From Campylobacterales bacterium (GTDB lineage: Bacteria > Campylobacterota > Campylobacteria > Campylobacterales > Sulfurimonadaceae), in NCBI GenBank assembly GCA_024277395.1, contig JAJRVF010000051.1, positions 1-34,248 of the forward strand: a stretch of 34,248 bases of DNA. The letters run 5' to 3'. The notes under the pieces are model-generated. The model saw nothing but the letters and a program-made list of their open reading frames with translations. It ran no database searches and was not told where the DNA came from. This document shows, piece by piece, positions 1 through 10,284 of the stretch (position 1 is the stretch's first letter; each line of letters opens with the position of its first letter). Made by a program: the position numbers and the translations under genes.

Positions 1-180
1 ATTGAGAGAATGAAGTCGGTTATTGAACCTGAGATGCCCAGACATATACGGCGGTGGGGCAATGCAGGTCCTGATTATTCTGACATGGCAGAGTGGAGCC
101 GTCTTGTCGATGTCATGATAGACTTTGCAGAGAAAAGACCCTCTATTGCCAAAAGCCATTTGGATGCGATGTTCCCATAA
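1..180 (+). CDS. C-terminal fragment of a CotH-kinase-like protein (truncated by window edge)
   Basis: Frame 1 is open from base 1 to TAA at 178-180: IERMKSVIEPEMPRHIRRWGNAGPDYSDMAEWSRLVDVMIDFAEKRPSIAKSHLDAMFP; resembles the C-terminus of CotH-type proteins. Confidence 0.5.
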   Translation: MERMKSVIEPEMPRHIRRWGNAGPDYSDMAEWSRLVDVMIDFAEKRPSIAKSHLDAMFP

Positions 181-225
181 TAGTGCTTTAGGCTATTGCA
201 ATCGGGGTTGAGGTCTCGCAGCAGG

Positions 226-1242
226 TCAAGGAGCGTGGCGATCCATGCGTCGTGCTATATTGGCCTCGACGCTACAGTAGTCAATATCATAATACTTTAG
301 CATATTTTCGCGGGCATTGTACTGCACGCCCTGACAATCACCGGAGTGGTAGTAGTCCTCGGGGTGCAGGCCATTATAGAGGGCACTGTATGAGCTTTTA
401 TGCTCAGTGGGAATGGCATTGTATCCGCTGTTTGTATGGTAAAAGGTGTCATAGACCAGGGCAGCGACAAGGGTTAAGAGATCGGTTTTTTCACGCAAAA
501 GAGTCTCTAAGGATCCGGTAACATAACCGTGGTCATGCTGCGGCAATATGAGAAACGTTTTGTCGGCTTGATGCAGCAAGTTCCAAATACTCAGTGAGAT
601 CCGCGGGTCGGTTCCGGTTCCGGTCACACCGTTCATCTGCAAAAAGCTTACGTCACCCTGGAGTTGCATGAGATCTGCTTGATTCATGCCAAAAGCGAAC
701 CAGCCGTCAATACTGAGCACCAAACTCGCCTCACTCCCGTAGCCGCCGTGTTGCGGATTTTGAAAATAGTTCATCACATAAAAGGCTTGACCACCCCCTT
801 GCGAATGTCCCATTACAGCCAGTTTGGATATGTTTAAACCGTATGCCTCTTTTGCCGTATTGAGGGCATTTTCAAAAATACTGCGAGCGTAATCCGAGTC
901 GTAACTGCCTCCGGACTCCGCACCGATGACAAAATAGCCTTGCGTGGCCAAAAATTGCAGCATACCGCGATAGTCATCAATATGCGGGGTATTGCCGCCG
1001 CCCTCAAGAAAGAGTACTACGGGCATATTGGCACGAATACCGTTTTTTGGGTAATAGACGACATACTCCTCATGTAAACCGGCATCAGGGTAACGCACAG
1101 GCGAGTAGTTTCCTGAGGCACCGTATGCTTTAGAACTCAATAAAAAGTTGATAATCGGGGTTAGTGCCGGTATTGTCTGGGCACCAAAGAGGGTGACTGA
1201 AAGTACAACAGCCATTGCTGCGGCAGTCCATACGCTTTTCAT
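226..1242 (-). CDS. Secreted alpha/beta hydrolase (esterase/chlorophyllase-like)
   Basis: N-terminal signal-peptide-like MKSVWTAAAMAVVLSVTLFGAQT; GHSQGGG nucleophile elbow; VVLFLEGGG oxyanion region. ATG at 1242 preceded by AAAGGA is a better start than GTG at 1257. Confidence 0.75.
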   Translation of the reverse strand: MKSVWTAAAMAVVLSVTLFGAQTIPALTPIINFLLSSKAYGASGNYSPVRYPDAGLHEEYVVYYPKNGIRANMPVVLFLEGGGNTPHIDDYRGMLQFLATQGYFVIGAESGGSYDSDYARSIFENALNTAKEAYGLNISKLAVMGHSQGGGQAFYVMNYFQNPQHGGYGSEASLVLSIDGWFAFGMNQADLMQLQGDVSFLQMNGVTGTGTDPRISLSIWNLLHQADKTFLILPQHDHGYVTGSLETLLREKTDLLTLVAALVYDTFYHTNSGYNAIPTEHKSSYSALYNGLHPEDYYHSGDCQGVQYNARENMLKYYDIDYCSVEANIARRMDRHAP

Positions 1243-1264
1243 AGCAGATCCTTTCACACACTCT

Positions 1265-1300
1265 ATTCTTATAATAAAAAATTATTTTTATTATAAGAAT
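1265..1300. repeat. Perfect inverted repeat, 16-bp arms, 4-nt loop
   Basis: ATTCTTATAATAAAAA-ATTA-TTTTTATTATAAGAAT read directly; lies between the hydrolase start and nadA. Confidence 0.9.
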
Positions 1301-1409
1301 GATACCGTCATTATAGCAAAATAATATAATTGCCGCATGATTAAGCTAAGGGCATTGGAGTTGGTGTATAATTGCAATAATTAAAAATAACGTATGCAAA
1401 GGGGTCTAT

Positions 1410-2408
1410 TTGAACGACATGACTCAAGAACTAATAGAGAAGATAACCGCACTCAAAGAGCGACTCAATGTTACCGTTGTTGCCCATTTCTACCAAAGAG
1501 ACGAGGTTTTTGAGATGGGTGATATTACAGGCGATTCACTTGAACTGGCTCGAAAAACCATGGAAGATGATGCGGAGTATGTACTCTTTTGCGGTGTCGG
1601 ATTTATGGGGCAGAGTGTTAAAATCATGAGTCCGCACAAGCGTGTGGTGATGCCGCGTATTGCCTGCTGTTCCATGGCAAAGATGATTGGTGGCGAACAG
1701 TATGAAAATTCGGTAAATTTTTTAGAGGCCAACGGCATTACCCGTGAGAATATTATGCCTGTAACCTACATTAATTCCGATGCCGATGTGAAAGCTGCCG
1801 TAGGGAAAATGGGCGGTATGGTCTGTACCAGTTCCAATGCCAAAGTCATTATTGAAAAGGCCTTGGAAGCGGGCAAAAAAATTCTCTTTGTTCCGGACAG
1901 ATGTTTGGGACAGAATATTGCCAAAGGTATGGGGCTAAAGTCCTGTGTCATCGGCGATGGCAGTGATGTCAACGAGGCTGATATTATCTGTTATGACGGT
2001 TTTTGTTCGGTGCATCAGCTCTTTACGGTGGATGACATTGCGTTTTACCGTAAAAAATTCAAAGATATTAAAATTGTCACCCATCCCGAGTGTGATCCGG
2101 CGGTATGTGATGCTTCCGATTTTGTCGGCTCAACTTCGCAGATTATTCGCTACATCAAAGAGCTGCCTGCAGAGCAGAAGGTGGCTGTGGGAACGGAGTT
2201 TAATCTGGTCAACCGCTTACGCAAAGAGAATACCTACGTGCTCTCCTCAACCAAACCGGAGTGCCCGACGATGAACGAGACGACGCTGGAGCATCTGTAT
2301 GAGACGCTCGTAGCTATTGAAAAAGGGGAGCCGATCAATGAGATTGTGATTCCCGATGAGACCCAAAAGTGGGCAAAAATAGCATTAGAGCGTATGCTGG
2401 CATTATGA
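1410..2408 (+). CDS. nadA: Quinolinate synthase
   Basis: VVAHFYQRDEVFEMGD, FCGVGFMGQSVKI, THPECDP, TEFNLVNRL, KPECPTMNETTLEHLYETL motifs; followed by nadC. TTG start with AAAGGGG upstream. Confidence 0.95.
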   Translation: MNDMTQELIEKITALKERLNVTVVAHFYQRDEVFEMGDITGDSLELARKTMEDDAEYVLFCGVGFMGQSVKIMSPHKRVVMPRIACCSMAKMIGGEQYENSVNFLEANGITRENIMPVTYINSDADVKAAVGKMGGMVCTSSNAKVIIEKALEAGKKILFVPDRCLGQNIAKGMGLKSCVIGDGSDVNEADIICYDGFCSVHQLFTVDDIAFYRKKFKDIKIVTHPECDPAVCDASDFVGSTSQIIRYIKELPAEQKVAVGTEFNLVNRLRKENTYVLSSTKPECPTMNETTLEHLYETLVAIEKGEPINEIVIPDETQKWAKIALERMLAL

Positions 2409-3220
2409 TAGAGGCATTTGTCAAGGAGGTGCTCTCAGAAGATGTCGGACGGGGTGACTTGTATGCTCTGATTGCTGAAGCGGTACCGACAACAGCGCGG
2501 ATTGTTGCTAAAAGCGATGGAGTATTGGCAGGACGGCAATACTGTGATGTACTGGCACAGATGGAGGGTTTTGACATTACGTGGCACTGCAATGACGGCT
2601 CACATTTTAAAGAGGGTGAGTCTCTTGCCGTACTCAGCGGAGATTCGCATAGGCTGTTGCGTATTGAGCGCACATTGCTAAATATGCTACTGCATGCGAG
2701 CTCCATTGCTACCTTGACGCACCGGTTTGCGGCTATTGTCAAACCGTACGGCACCAAACTGCTCGATACCCGAAAAACACGTCCGCTGTTACGGGTTTTT
2801 GAGAAGTACGCCACCCGTTGCGGCGGTGCGGTGAACCATCGCATGGGACTTGATGACTGTTTAATGCTTAAAGATACCCACTTAAAGACAATTGAGAATT
2901 TAGAGGCGTTTATGTATCAGGCACGGCGTGTCATTCCTTTTACCTCCAAAATTGAGATTGAAGCCGAATGTGTTGCCGATGCCAAACGTTTTATGCAGCT
3001 TGGAGCCGATATTGTCATGTGCGATAACATGACACCGGAAGAACTTACCGAGGTTGTAGCCTATAGAGAGCATCACTGTCCTGCCGTACTGCTTGAAGCC
3101 AGCGGCAATATTTCGCTCAATACCATTGAATCGTATGCCCAAACGGGTGTTGATGCCATCAGTTCGGGCGCGCTGATTCATCAAGCACAATGGATTGATC
3201 TCTCCATGAAGATGCAGTAA
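2405..3220 (+). CDS. nadC: Nicotinate-nucleotide pyrophosphorylase (carboxylating)
   Basis: LLDTRKTRPLLRVFEKYATRCGGAVNHRMGLDDCLMLKDTH signature; overlaps nadA stop. Confidence 0.95.
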   Translation: MIEAFVKEVLSEDVGRGDLYALIAEAVPTTARIVAKSDGVLAGRQYCDVLAQMEGFDITWHCNDGSHFKEGESLAVLSGDSHRLLRIERTLLNMLLHASSIATLTHRFAAIVKPYGTKLLDTRKTRPLLRVFEKYATRCGGAVNHRMGLDDCLMLKDTHLKTIENLEAFMYQARRVIPFTSKIEIEAECVADAKRFMQLGADIVMCDNMTPEELTEVVAYREHHCPAVLLEASGNISLNTIESYAQTGVDAISSGALIHQAQWIDLSMKMQ

Positions 3221-3230
3221 TTTACATGTA
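3221..3230. repeat. TACATGTA palindrome copy (TTTACATGTA), intergenic nadC/flhB
   Basis: Exact match read in sequence. Confidence 0.9.
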
Positions 3231-3249
3231 TATTTAAGGGTGGCGTGTT

Positions 3250-4302
3250 ATGGCTGATGATCTCGAAAAAACCGAAGAGCCCACCCCCAAGAAAATAGAA
3301 GATGCCCGCAAAGAGGGAAATGTTCCCAAAAGTCAAGATACTTCCGGAGTTATTACGCTTTTTTTTGCCATCTTGTCTATCTTGATGCTTTTTGATTTTA
3401 TGGGAGATCGGCTGTTTCATCTTGCTCGCTACCTTTTCTCCTTGCAGGGTATGGCGTTAACCCAAACCGGTTTAATTGATATTGCATTTACAATGATGCG
3501 AGAGTTTTTGATTATTGCACTGCCTTTAGCCCTTGTCGTTGCCATTTCGGGCATTATTGGCGGCTTGGCACAGTTTGGATTTCTCTTTACTACCAAACCG
3601 CTGACTCCTGATTTTAAAAAACTCGATCCCGTCAAGGGCGCACAAAATCTCTTTTCACTTAAAAAAATTATTGAGGGCTTTAAAATTACGCTTAAAGCCA
3701 TGGTGACCATGGGCGTGGGGTTTAGTTTCTTCTTTTTCTTTATTCAAGAACTGCCGACGGTAGCCCTGTTTCCGCTTATGGATCAGCTTGAATGGGTTAA
3801 AGACAAAATGATTATTATTGCATTGGTCATGCTTTTGGTTCTTGTGGTCTTTGCGCTGATTGATTTGGTGATTGTGAGAAAACAGTATTTTGACAAACTT
3901 AAAATGAGCAAACAAGAGATCAAAGATGAGATGAAAAACATGGAAGGTGATCCGCACATTAAGGGAAAAATCCGTCAAATCCAGATGGAGGCCGCACGCA
4001 AGCGGATGATGGCGGAAGTACCCCATGCCGATGTGGTTATTACCAATCCGACCCACTATGCCGTTGCTGTAAAATATGACGGCACCAAGCACCGCGCCCC
4101 TGTTGTGATTGCCAAAGGCATGAACAATATTGCCGTGCAGATTAAAAAAATTGCCAGAGAAAATCGAGTACATATTGTGCAAAACCCCCCACTAGCGCGT
4201 ACGCTTTACAATGAGGTCAATATTGACAAGCCTATACCCGAAGCACTCTTTGCTACGGTAGCAGAAGTCCTGGCATATGTCTATAAAATTGATAATAAAT
4301 AA
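3250..4302 (+). CDS. flhB: Flagellar type III export protein FlhB
   Basis: EKTEEPTPKKIEDARKEGNVPKS N-terminus, four hydrophobic segments, autocleavage motif NPTHYAVAVKYD. Confidence 0.95.
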   Translation: MADDLEKTEEPTPKKIEDARKEGNVPKSQDTSGVITLFFAILSILMLFDFMGDRLFHLARYLFSLQGMALTQTGLIDIAFTMMREFLIIALPLALVVAISGIIGGLAQFGFLFTTKPLTPDFKKLDPVKGAQNLFSLKKIIEGFKITLKAMVTMGVGFSFFFFFIQELPTVALFPLMDQLEWVKDKMIIIALVMLLVLVVFALIDLVIVRKQYFDKLKMSKQEIKDEMKNMEGDPHIKGKIRQIQMEAARKRMMAEVPHADVVITNPTHYAVAVKYDGTKHRAPVVIAKGMNNIAVQIKKIARENRVHIVQNPPLARTLYNEVNIDKPIPEALFATVAEVLAYVYKIDNK

Positions 4303-4304
4303 AG

Positions 4305-4314
4305 TACATGTAAA
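4305..4314. repeat. TACATGTA palindrome copy (TACATGTAAA), convergent flhB/malic enzyme gap
   Basis: Exact match read in sequence. Confidence 0.9.
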
Positions 4315-4323
4315 TTGAATCTC

Positions 4324-5601
4324 TCAGGCATCATATTCATGATCAAGATAGGCTTGAGAGCGCAGATGTTTTTGGTAGGTTGTGATGTCAAACTCTTTTA
4401 CTTCACTGACGCCGTCATCAATAGCAGCCTGTGCCACAGCTGAAGCTACCCAGATAAGCACCTCTTTGTTGAAGGGAGAGGGAATGACATGCGCTTCGCC
4501 GTATGCCATATCGGGTTGATTGTATGCCGCTTTGACATAGTAGGGCACCGGCTCTTCGGCCAACTGTGCAAGTGCCCGTGCCGCCGCCATCTTCATATGT
4601 TCGGTGATTTTAGAAGCACGAACATCCAAAGCGCCTCGAAAAATGGAGGGACAGCCCAGTACATTATTGACCTGATTGGGGTAATCACTTCGCCCCGTTC
4701 CCATAATAACATCGTCTCGTATCTCATGAACGAGTTCTGGTAAAATCTCCGGTTCGGGATTGGCACAGGCAAAAATAATAGGATGAGGCGCCATGGAGCG
4801 AACCATATCCCGCGTAACGATATTGGGTCCGCTGAGACCAAGCAGCATATCAGCATCTTTCATGGCATCATGCAAGGTGACGTCACGGCTCTCAATGGCA
4901 ACAGATTGTTTGTAGGGGTTGAGGTCGTTGCGCTGTGTAGTAATGACTCCTTTGCTGTCGACAACTACAATATGTTGCGCACCTAAATCACGGTACATTT
5001 TTGCCGATGCCAATCCGGCGGCGCCGGCACCTAAAATGACAATTTTGACATCTTCAATACGTTTGTTTCCCAGCTCTAAGGCGTTGAGAAGTCCTGCTGC
5101 CGTGATGATAGCCGTACCGTGCTGATCGTCATGCATTACCGGAATATTAAGGCGTTCTTGCAGTTGCGTTTCGATTTCAAAACATTTCGGAGCGGCAATA
5201 TCTTCGAGGTTAATACCGCCGAATCCTTCAGAAATTGCGGCACAGGTTGCTACAATACTCTCAACGTCATGTATATTGAGTTCAATATCAAAGGCATCCA
5301 CATCGGCAAATTTTTTAAAGAGTACCGCTTTGCCTTCCATAACGGGCTTTCCTGCCAAAGCACCGATATTTCCCAGTCCCAGTACGGCAGAACCGTCGGT
5401 AATGACTGCTACCAGATTCCCTTTGGCGGTGTAGTCATAGGCTTTGGACAAATCGGCTTCAATGGCTTTGCAGGGGATGGCAACTCCGGGAGTATAGGCC
5501 AGTGCAAGGTCGTGTTGGGTATCGCAGGGTTTGGTAATTTCAATAGCAAGTTTTCCGTTTTGGTGATAGCGCAGTGCTTCGTCATGAGCAGGGTTTGGCA
5601 T
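4324..5601 (-). CDS. NAD(P)-dependent malic enzyme
   Basis: [65 protein letters not shown] motifs; start [10 protein letters not shown] at 5601. Confidence 0.93.
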   Translation of the reverse strand: MPNPAHDEALRYHQNGKLAIEITKPCDTQHDLALAYTPGVAIPCKAIEADLSKAYDYTAKGNLVAVITDGSAVLGLGNIGALAGKPVMEGKAVLFKKFADVDAFDIELNIHDVESIVATCAAISEGFGGINLEDIAAPKCFEIETQLQERLNIPVMHDDQHGTAIITAAGLLNALELGNKRIEDVKIVILGAGAAGLASAKMYRDLGAQHIVVVDSKGVITTQRNDLNPYKQSVAIESRDVTLHDAMKDADMLLGLSGPNIVTRDMVRSMAPHPIIFACANPEPEILPELVHEIRDDVIMGTGRSDYPNQVNNVLGCPSIFRGALDVRASKITEHMKMAAARALAQLAEEPVPYYVKAAYNQPDMAYGEAHVIPSPFNKEVLIWVASAVAQAAIDDGVSEVKEFDITTYQKHLRSQAYLDHEYDA

Positions 5602-5653
5602 AACAATCCTTATAAATTGGTTGCGCATTCTAGCATAATTTATTTTTTTGTAC

Positions 5654-5659
5654 TATAAT
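5654..5659 (+). promoter_or_regulatory. Putative -10 element (TATAAT) upstream of REC-GGDEF gene
   Basis: TACTATAATGG about 27 nt before the TTG start at 5686. Confidence 0.4.
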
Positions 5660-5685
5660 GGTGAAAAAATATTAAAGATAGATAA

Positions 5686-6543
5686 TTGAAATCAACAACA
5701 CGTATTATTGTGATTAACGAAAATGATTTAGACAGAAAACTGTTACAGCAACTGCTGTACTCTTATAATATTGCTTTTTTTGATGAACTTTCCATGGCAA
5801 AAAAAGCAGTCGAAAAAGCGGTGCCGACACTCATATTGATTGATGCGTCCTACGGTGATGCGGGGTTTGCTTTTTGTAAAAATGTAACAAAAAATGTTAG
5901 AATTCCTGTGATATTTTTGTTTGACACTGTTGAACGAACGCTGATTACAAAAATGTTTAGCAGTGGCGGGTGCGATTACGTGCTGCGGCCGTTCAATCAA
6001 ATTGAGCTTAGCAGTCGCGTCTATATTCACACTGCCTATGCCTCACAGAAAAAAGAGCTCGAAGCATTGGCATATTATGATCCCATGACCCGACTCTATA
6101 ACCGGCGCACCTTTTTTAAGCATGCGCATACACTGCTGCATAGTATTGACAGAGATCAGACGCCGGTGCATCTGCTCTTGTTTCATTTTCACTCACTGCA
6201 TAAAATAAATGAAACTTTTGGTTATTTTTCCGGTGATAAATTAATTGAAGAGTTTGCAGAAATTATGAAATCGGTACTCAAAGAGCGCGCCATTATCGGT
6301 CGGCTGACGGGAAACAGTTTTGCAGCGATGGTAAGTCATAAAAATGGCCAAGAGCTCTCTGAATATGCATCACGCATCAGTCGCAGGGCTTCGGAGTTAA
6401 GTATTGAAAAAGAGTTTCCCGTTGTCGTTGAGTATGTTATTGTGGAACATTGCAGCGAGCAAAAAAGCGTGGATGCGCTTCTGTTAGAGGCAACAAAGAA
6501 ACTTGATCAGTGTGAAATAGCCCGCACAAAACGAAACTATTAA
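5686..6543 (+). CDS. Receiver-GGDEF-like protein with degenerate active site
   Basis: CheY-like N-terminus; GGDEF-domain hallmarks YYDPMTRLYNRRTFF and GRLTGNSFAAMVS, with GGDEF replaced by TGNSF. Confidence 0.8.
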   Translation: MKSTTRIIVINENDLDRKLLQQLLYSYNIAFFDELSMAKKAVEKAVPTLILIDASYGDAGFAFCKNVTKNVRIPVIFLFDTVERTLITKMFSSGGCDYVLRPFNQIELSSRVYIHTAYASQKKELEALAYYDPMTRLYNRRTFFKHAHTLLHSIDRDQTPVHLLLFHFHSLHKINETFGYFSGDKLIEEFAEIMKSVLKERAIIGRLTGNSFAAMVSHKNGQELSEYASRISRRASELSIEKEFPVVVEYVIVEHCSEQKSVDALLLEATKKLDQCEIARTKRNY

Positions 6544-6577
6544 CAACTCTTTTACGGGGTTTGATATAATGGCATGA

Positions 6578-7516
6578 ATGAAGCATTCTATAATAGAAAA
6601 AATTGAGCATGCGCGGCATATCGTTTTAATAGTGCATGTCAATCCGGATGCCGACGCTCTTGGCAGTGCCGGTGCATTCTATTCTTATCTATTGCGTCAG
6701 CAGAAGAAAGTGACTTTTTTCTGTGCAACCTCTCCAATAGATCGTCGTTTGGCATTGTTACCCTGGTGTGATAAACTTCGGCACGATATTCCACATCACG
6801 TTGATCTTGCTATCTGTTTTGATTGCGGAAGTCAGGAGCGTTTGGGTACTGATATAAAGTGCGATCTTGTTAATATTGATCATCATGTCAGCAATAAGGA
6901 TTTTGGAACTTATAACCTTGTTGACAGAGATGCGATCAGTACAACTCAGGTCGTTTATGATTTTTTTAGAGATAACGGGATTGGTATTAATGCTAAAATG
7001 GCAACGTCGTTGTATGCAGGACTGCTTGATGATTCGCAACAGTTTTTATATGTAAAAACTGATGTGGCGGTTTTTGAGATGGCAGCTGAACTATTACGCT
7101 GCGGCGCTGAGAGCGAGGGAGTTGTCAAAGCGTTGTTTCAAACCGATTCATTGGCATCCTTACGGCTTGAGGGGGTGCTTTATGAGCAGTTGCGCCTGTG
7201 TCATGAAGGCAGTATTGCCGTATTGCATGTAAGCTTACAGACACTTTTGGCTACGGGTGCAGTGCCTCAAGAGGCGGAGCGTGCTTTACAAAGAGCACAA
7301 GCTTTGACAACAGTGCGTGTTTCCATTTTATTGCGAGAACGGCATCATGGCAGCGTTAAATGTTCGCTTCGAGGGGATGGGAGTGTGGATCTTGCAGCTC
7401 TTGCAGCCTCTTTTGGCGGCGGTGGTCATAGAGATTCCGCCGGGTTTACAGCAGATGGAACTCTTTATGCTTTGGAGGAAAAAATTATGAATATATTATG
7501 TGAGGAGATGAGTTGA
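6578..7516 (+). CDS. DHH-family phosphoesterase (NrnA-like oligoribonuclease/pAp phosphatase)
   Basis: VHVNPDADALGS, DHH in NIDHHVSN, C-terminal FGGGGHRDSAG DHHA1 motif. Confidence 0.88.
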   Translation: MKHSIIEKIEHARHIVLIVHVNPDADALGSAGAFYSYLLRQQKKVTFFCATSPIDRRLALLPWCDKLRHDIPHHVDLAICFDCGSQERLGTDIKCDLVNIDHHVSNKDFGTYNLVDRDAISTTQVVYDFFRDNGIGINAKMATSLYAGLLDDSQQFLYVKTDVAVFEMAAELLRCGAESEGVVKALFQTDSLASLRLEGVLYEQLRLCHEGSIAVLHVSLQTLLATGAVPQEAERALQRAQALTTVRVSILLRERHHGSVKCSLRGDGSVDLAALAASFGGGGHRDSAGFTADGTLYALEEKIMNILCEEMS

Positions 7517-8883
7517 GACGAAAAAAAGGTAATGCATCGGGGTTAATGGCAAAGTTTCTTATGGCTGTCATTGTTGCTGCGGCAATTTATGTCGGCGTGT
7601 CCGATACTTTTGAAAGAGATGAGCCGGCAATTGTGATACATAACGGCGAGTATTGGAATCTGAAGGAGCCGCTTTCTATTCAAATCAATGACCAAAGCGG
7701 CATAACATCGTATACCGTGGTATTGAAAACACAAAAAGAGAATTTTGATTTAGTCCAAGAGATGTTAATGACCCCCAATAAAGAGTTAAAACTCAATATT
7801 AAGCCCCCAAAACGTCTGTTTGGGCTCAAAGAGAGTGATGTGACACTGTATGTAGAAGCCAATGATGCGAGTCAATGGAATTTTCTAAAAGGCAACAGTG
7901 CCACAGCAACAAAAAAAATGATCATTGATAAAAAACGTCCCCAGGTCAATGTCATGGCTAACAGTCGCAGTATTACGCAAGGCGGTTCGGCTCTTGTCAT
8001 TTTTAAAGCAACAGATGATAATCTGCAAAGCCTTTATCTCGAAGCATCCAATGGTAAAAAGTTTTATCCGCAGACGTATTTGGAAGAGAATAACTATGCC
8101 TCTTTGGTGGCATGGCCGGTTAAAGATAAAAATTTCCGTATCCATATTATTGCCAAAGATATGGCAGGAAACTTAACTAAAAAATATGTTCCTTTTTACC
8201 TTAATAATAAAACATACCGTACATCAAAAATCAATTTGACGGATCGGTTTTTAGATGGAAAAATTGCCGAGCTTGCCGAAGAGTTTGTTGAAACACAAGG
8301 GGTTGAAGATCGTATTGAGCGTTTTAAAATCATTAATGAAGAGGTTCGCGCCAAGAATGAAGCGTTAATACACGAAATTACTTCCAAAGTTCCCGACGAT
8401 ATTGTAGAGCGATTGAGTATTACGCCGTTCTATCCTCTTAAAAACGGGAAGAAAGTGGCCAGTTTCGGTGATCACCGTTACTACTATTACAATAAAAAGC
8501 GCATCAGCGAATCATACCATCTGGGGTTGGACTTGGCATCGGTTCAGATGGGTAAGATTACAACGCGCAATAGCGGCAAAGTGGTCTTTTCCGGAGACAA
8601 CGGACTCTATGGCAATATGCCGATCATTCATTTGGGCATGGGTCTGTATACACTCTACGGCCACTGTTCGAGTGTTGATGTGAATGTTGATGAGGAAGTG
8701 TCATCTGGTATGAAAATTGCTAATACCGGTATGAGTGGCTATGCTATGGGAGACCATCTGCATTTTGGTGTCTTGGTGCAAGGTGTTGAAGTGCGTCCTG
8801 AAGAGTGGATGGACAAGCAGTGGATACGGCTTAACATCGAAGATATTTTTAAAAGTGCTCAGAAGGTTATTAATCGATCTTAG
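7513..8883 (+). CDS. M23-family metallopeptidase (LytM domain), membrane anchored
   Basis: N-terminal TM; YHLGLDLAS, LYGHCSS, GDHLHFGVLVQGVEVRPEEWMD motifs. Confidence 0.9.
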   Translation: MRRKKGNASGLMAKFLMAVIVAAAIYVGVSDTFERDEPAIVIHNGEYWNLKEPLSIQINDQSGITSYTVVLKTQKENFDLVQEMLMTPNKELKLNIKPPKRLFGLKESDVTLYVEANDASQWNFLKGNSATATKKMIIDKKRPQVNVMANSRSITQGGSALVIFKATDDNLQSLYLEASNGKKFYPQTYLEENNYASLVAWPVKDKNFRIHIIAKDMAGNLTKKYVPFYLNNKTYRTSKINLTDRFLDGKIAELAEEFVETQGVEDRIERFKIINEEVRAKNEALIHEITSKVPDDIVERLSITPFYPLKNGKKVASFGDHRYYYYNKKRISESYHLGLDLASVQMGKITTRNSGKVVFSGDNGLYGNMPIIHLGMGLYTLYGHCSSVDVNVDEEVSSGMKIANTGMSGYAMGDHLHFGVLVQGVEVRPEEWMDKQWIRLNIEDIFKSAQKVINRS

Positions 8884-8924
8884 TTATACTAAGCTCATAC
8901 AGTGCCAAATTCTGTCGCGTAGCA

Positions 8925-8936
8925 TTTACATGTAAA
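8925..8936. repeat. Full 12-bp palindrome TTTACATGTAAA, intergenic M23/lpxC
   Basis: Exact match read in sequence. Confidence 0.9.
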
Positions 8937-8945
8937 GGGTAGATT

Positions 8946-9830
8946 ATGTATCAAACAACAATAGCCAAACCGGTTGAACTGGTTGGGATCGGTCTTCACA
9001 AGGGAAACCCTGTGCGATTGCGTTTGGAGCCGCTAGAGGCCAATAGCGGTATTGTCTTTTATCGCAGTGATGTGAGTGTCACCATTCCCCTCAAACCGGA
9101 AAATGTAATTGATACGAAAATGGCAACGGTTATTGGTAAAGAGGGACATGTGATCTCAACTATTGAGCATTTGCTTTCGGCCGTGTATGCTTACGGCATT
9201 GATAATCTCCGTATTATCGTCGATGCCGATGAAGTTCCGGTGATGGACGGCTCAAGTGCCAGTTTTTGCATGTTGCTGGATGAAGCCGGAACGGCGACAT
9301 TGGATGCATCCAAGCGGATCATGCGCATTAAAAAAGAGGTTACCGTCGAAGAAGGTGATAAATACGTTAAATTGAGCCCCTCGCAGGAGCTGACTTATGA
9401 TTTTACCATTAAGTTTCAGCATCCTGTGATTGATGAACAGAAATATGTAGTGCATCTGAGCAAAGAGAGTTATAAAAAAGAGATTGCCCGCGCCCGTACG
9501 TTCGGATTTTTAAATGAGGTGCAGTATTTGCGCTCCAAAGGACTGGCTCTTGGCGGCAGCTTGGAAAATGCCGTAGTATTGGATGATAAAAAAGTACTAA
9601 ATCCCGAAGGCTTGCGTTTTGTCGATGAATTTGTGCGCCATAAAGTGCTTGATGCTATTGGCGATATGTCGCTGTTAGGTATGAATTTTATCGGTAATTA
9701 TGAGGCATTTGCCGGCAGTCATGATCTCAACCATAAGCTGACGTTGGCACTTCTGGCCGATGCACAGAGCTATGACATTGTAGAGTTTATCGGCAGTGAG
9801 GCCAAGGAGATGGCAAAAGCATATGCATAG
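8946..9830 (+). CDS. lpxC: UDP-3-O-acyl-N-acetylglucosamine deacetylase
   Basis: [53 protein letters not shown] motifs. Confidence 0.96.
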   Translation: MYQTTIAKPVELVGIGLHKGNPVRLRLEPLEANSGIVFYRSDVSVTIPLKPENVIDTKMATVIGKEGHVISTIEHLLSAVYAYGIDNLRIIVDADEVPVMDGSSASFCMLLDEAGTATLDASKRIMRIKKEVTVEEGDKYVKLSPSQELTYDFTIKFQHPVIDEQKYVVHLSKESYKKEIARARTFGFLNEVQYLRSKGLALGGSLENAVVLDDKKVLNPEGLRFVDEFVRHKVLDAIGDMSLLGMNFIGNYEAFAGSHDLNHKLTLALLADAQSYDIVEFIGSEAKEMAKAYA

Positions 9831-10275
9831 TGTGGTTGTCATCGCGTTGAGTTTACCGTTACAAGTCGGTGTATATGAGAGCAATCGACTGATTCAAAGC
9901 AATGAACTGCACGAACATGCCTCTGAATCACTGCCGCTGCTCTTTGAGTCACTATTGCAACAATATGAGATATCTCGCCTGTTCTATGCTAACGGACCGG
10001 GCAGTTTTATGGCAATCAAGGCAAGTTATCTTTTTTTAAAGACGCTAAGTATCGTCAACAATATCCCTTTGATGGCAACCGACGCATTTTACTTCAATGA
10101 GAATCAACCTATAAAAGCACTAGGAAAGCTCTGTTTTGTTAAAATGGCGCATTCCATTGAGACAAAAGTTTTTGATGAAGTGCCAAGCAGTACGTTTGAA
10201 CTGCCTCAAGAACTTATTGTAGATGATTTTAACAGTGACACGCTGCCGCATTACGGTATTGCGGCGGTCACCTAA
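9823..10275 (+). CDS. tsaB: TsaB-like tRNA threonylcarbamoyladenosine biosynthesis protein
   Basis: [21 protein letters not shown] resembles the GPGSFTGLR-type motif; short divergent protein located between lpxC and thrB. Confidence 0.7.
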   Translation: MHSVVVIALSLPLQVGVYESNRLIQSNELHEHASESLPLLFESLLQQYEISRLFYANGPGSFMAIKASYLFLKTLSIVNNIPLMATDAFYFNENQPIKALGKLCFVKMAHSIETKVFDEVPSSTFELPQELIVDDFNSDTLPHYGIAAVT

Positions 10276-10284
10276 GGAAAGTAA

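Noticed and set aside
2335-2844. 169-aa antisense ORF opposite nadC
   Set aside because: Shadow ORF over conserved nadC; no recognisable motif or RBS.
3655-4182. Long antisense ORF (175 aa) opposite flhB
   Set aside because: Lies wholly antisense to a well-supported flhB; low-complexity His/Asn/Phe-rich translation typical of antisense frames.
5119-5658. 179-aa ORF on + strand opposite malic enzyme
   Set aside because: Antisense to conserved malic enzyme; composition (Gly/Phe/Asn-rich) reflects the opposite strand.
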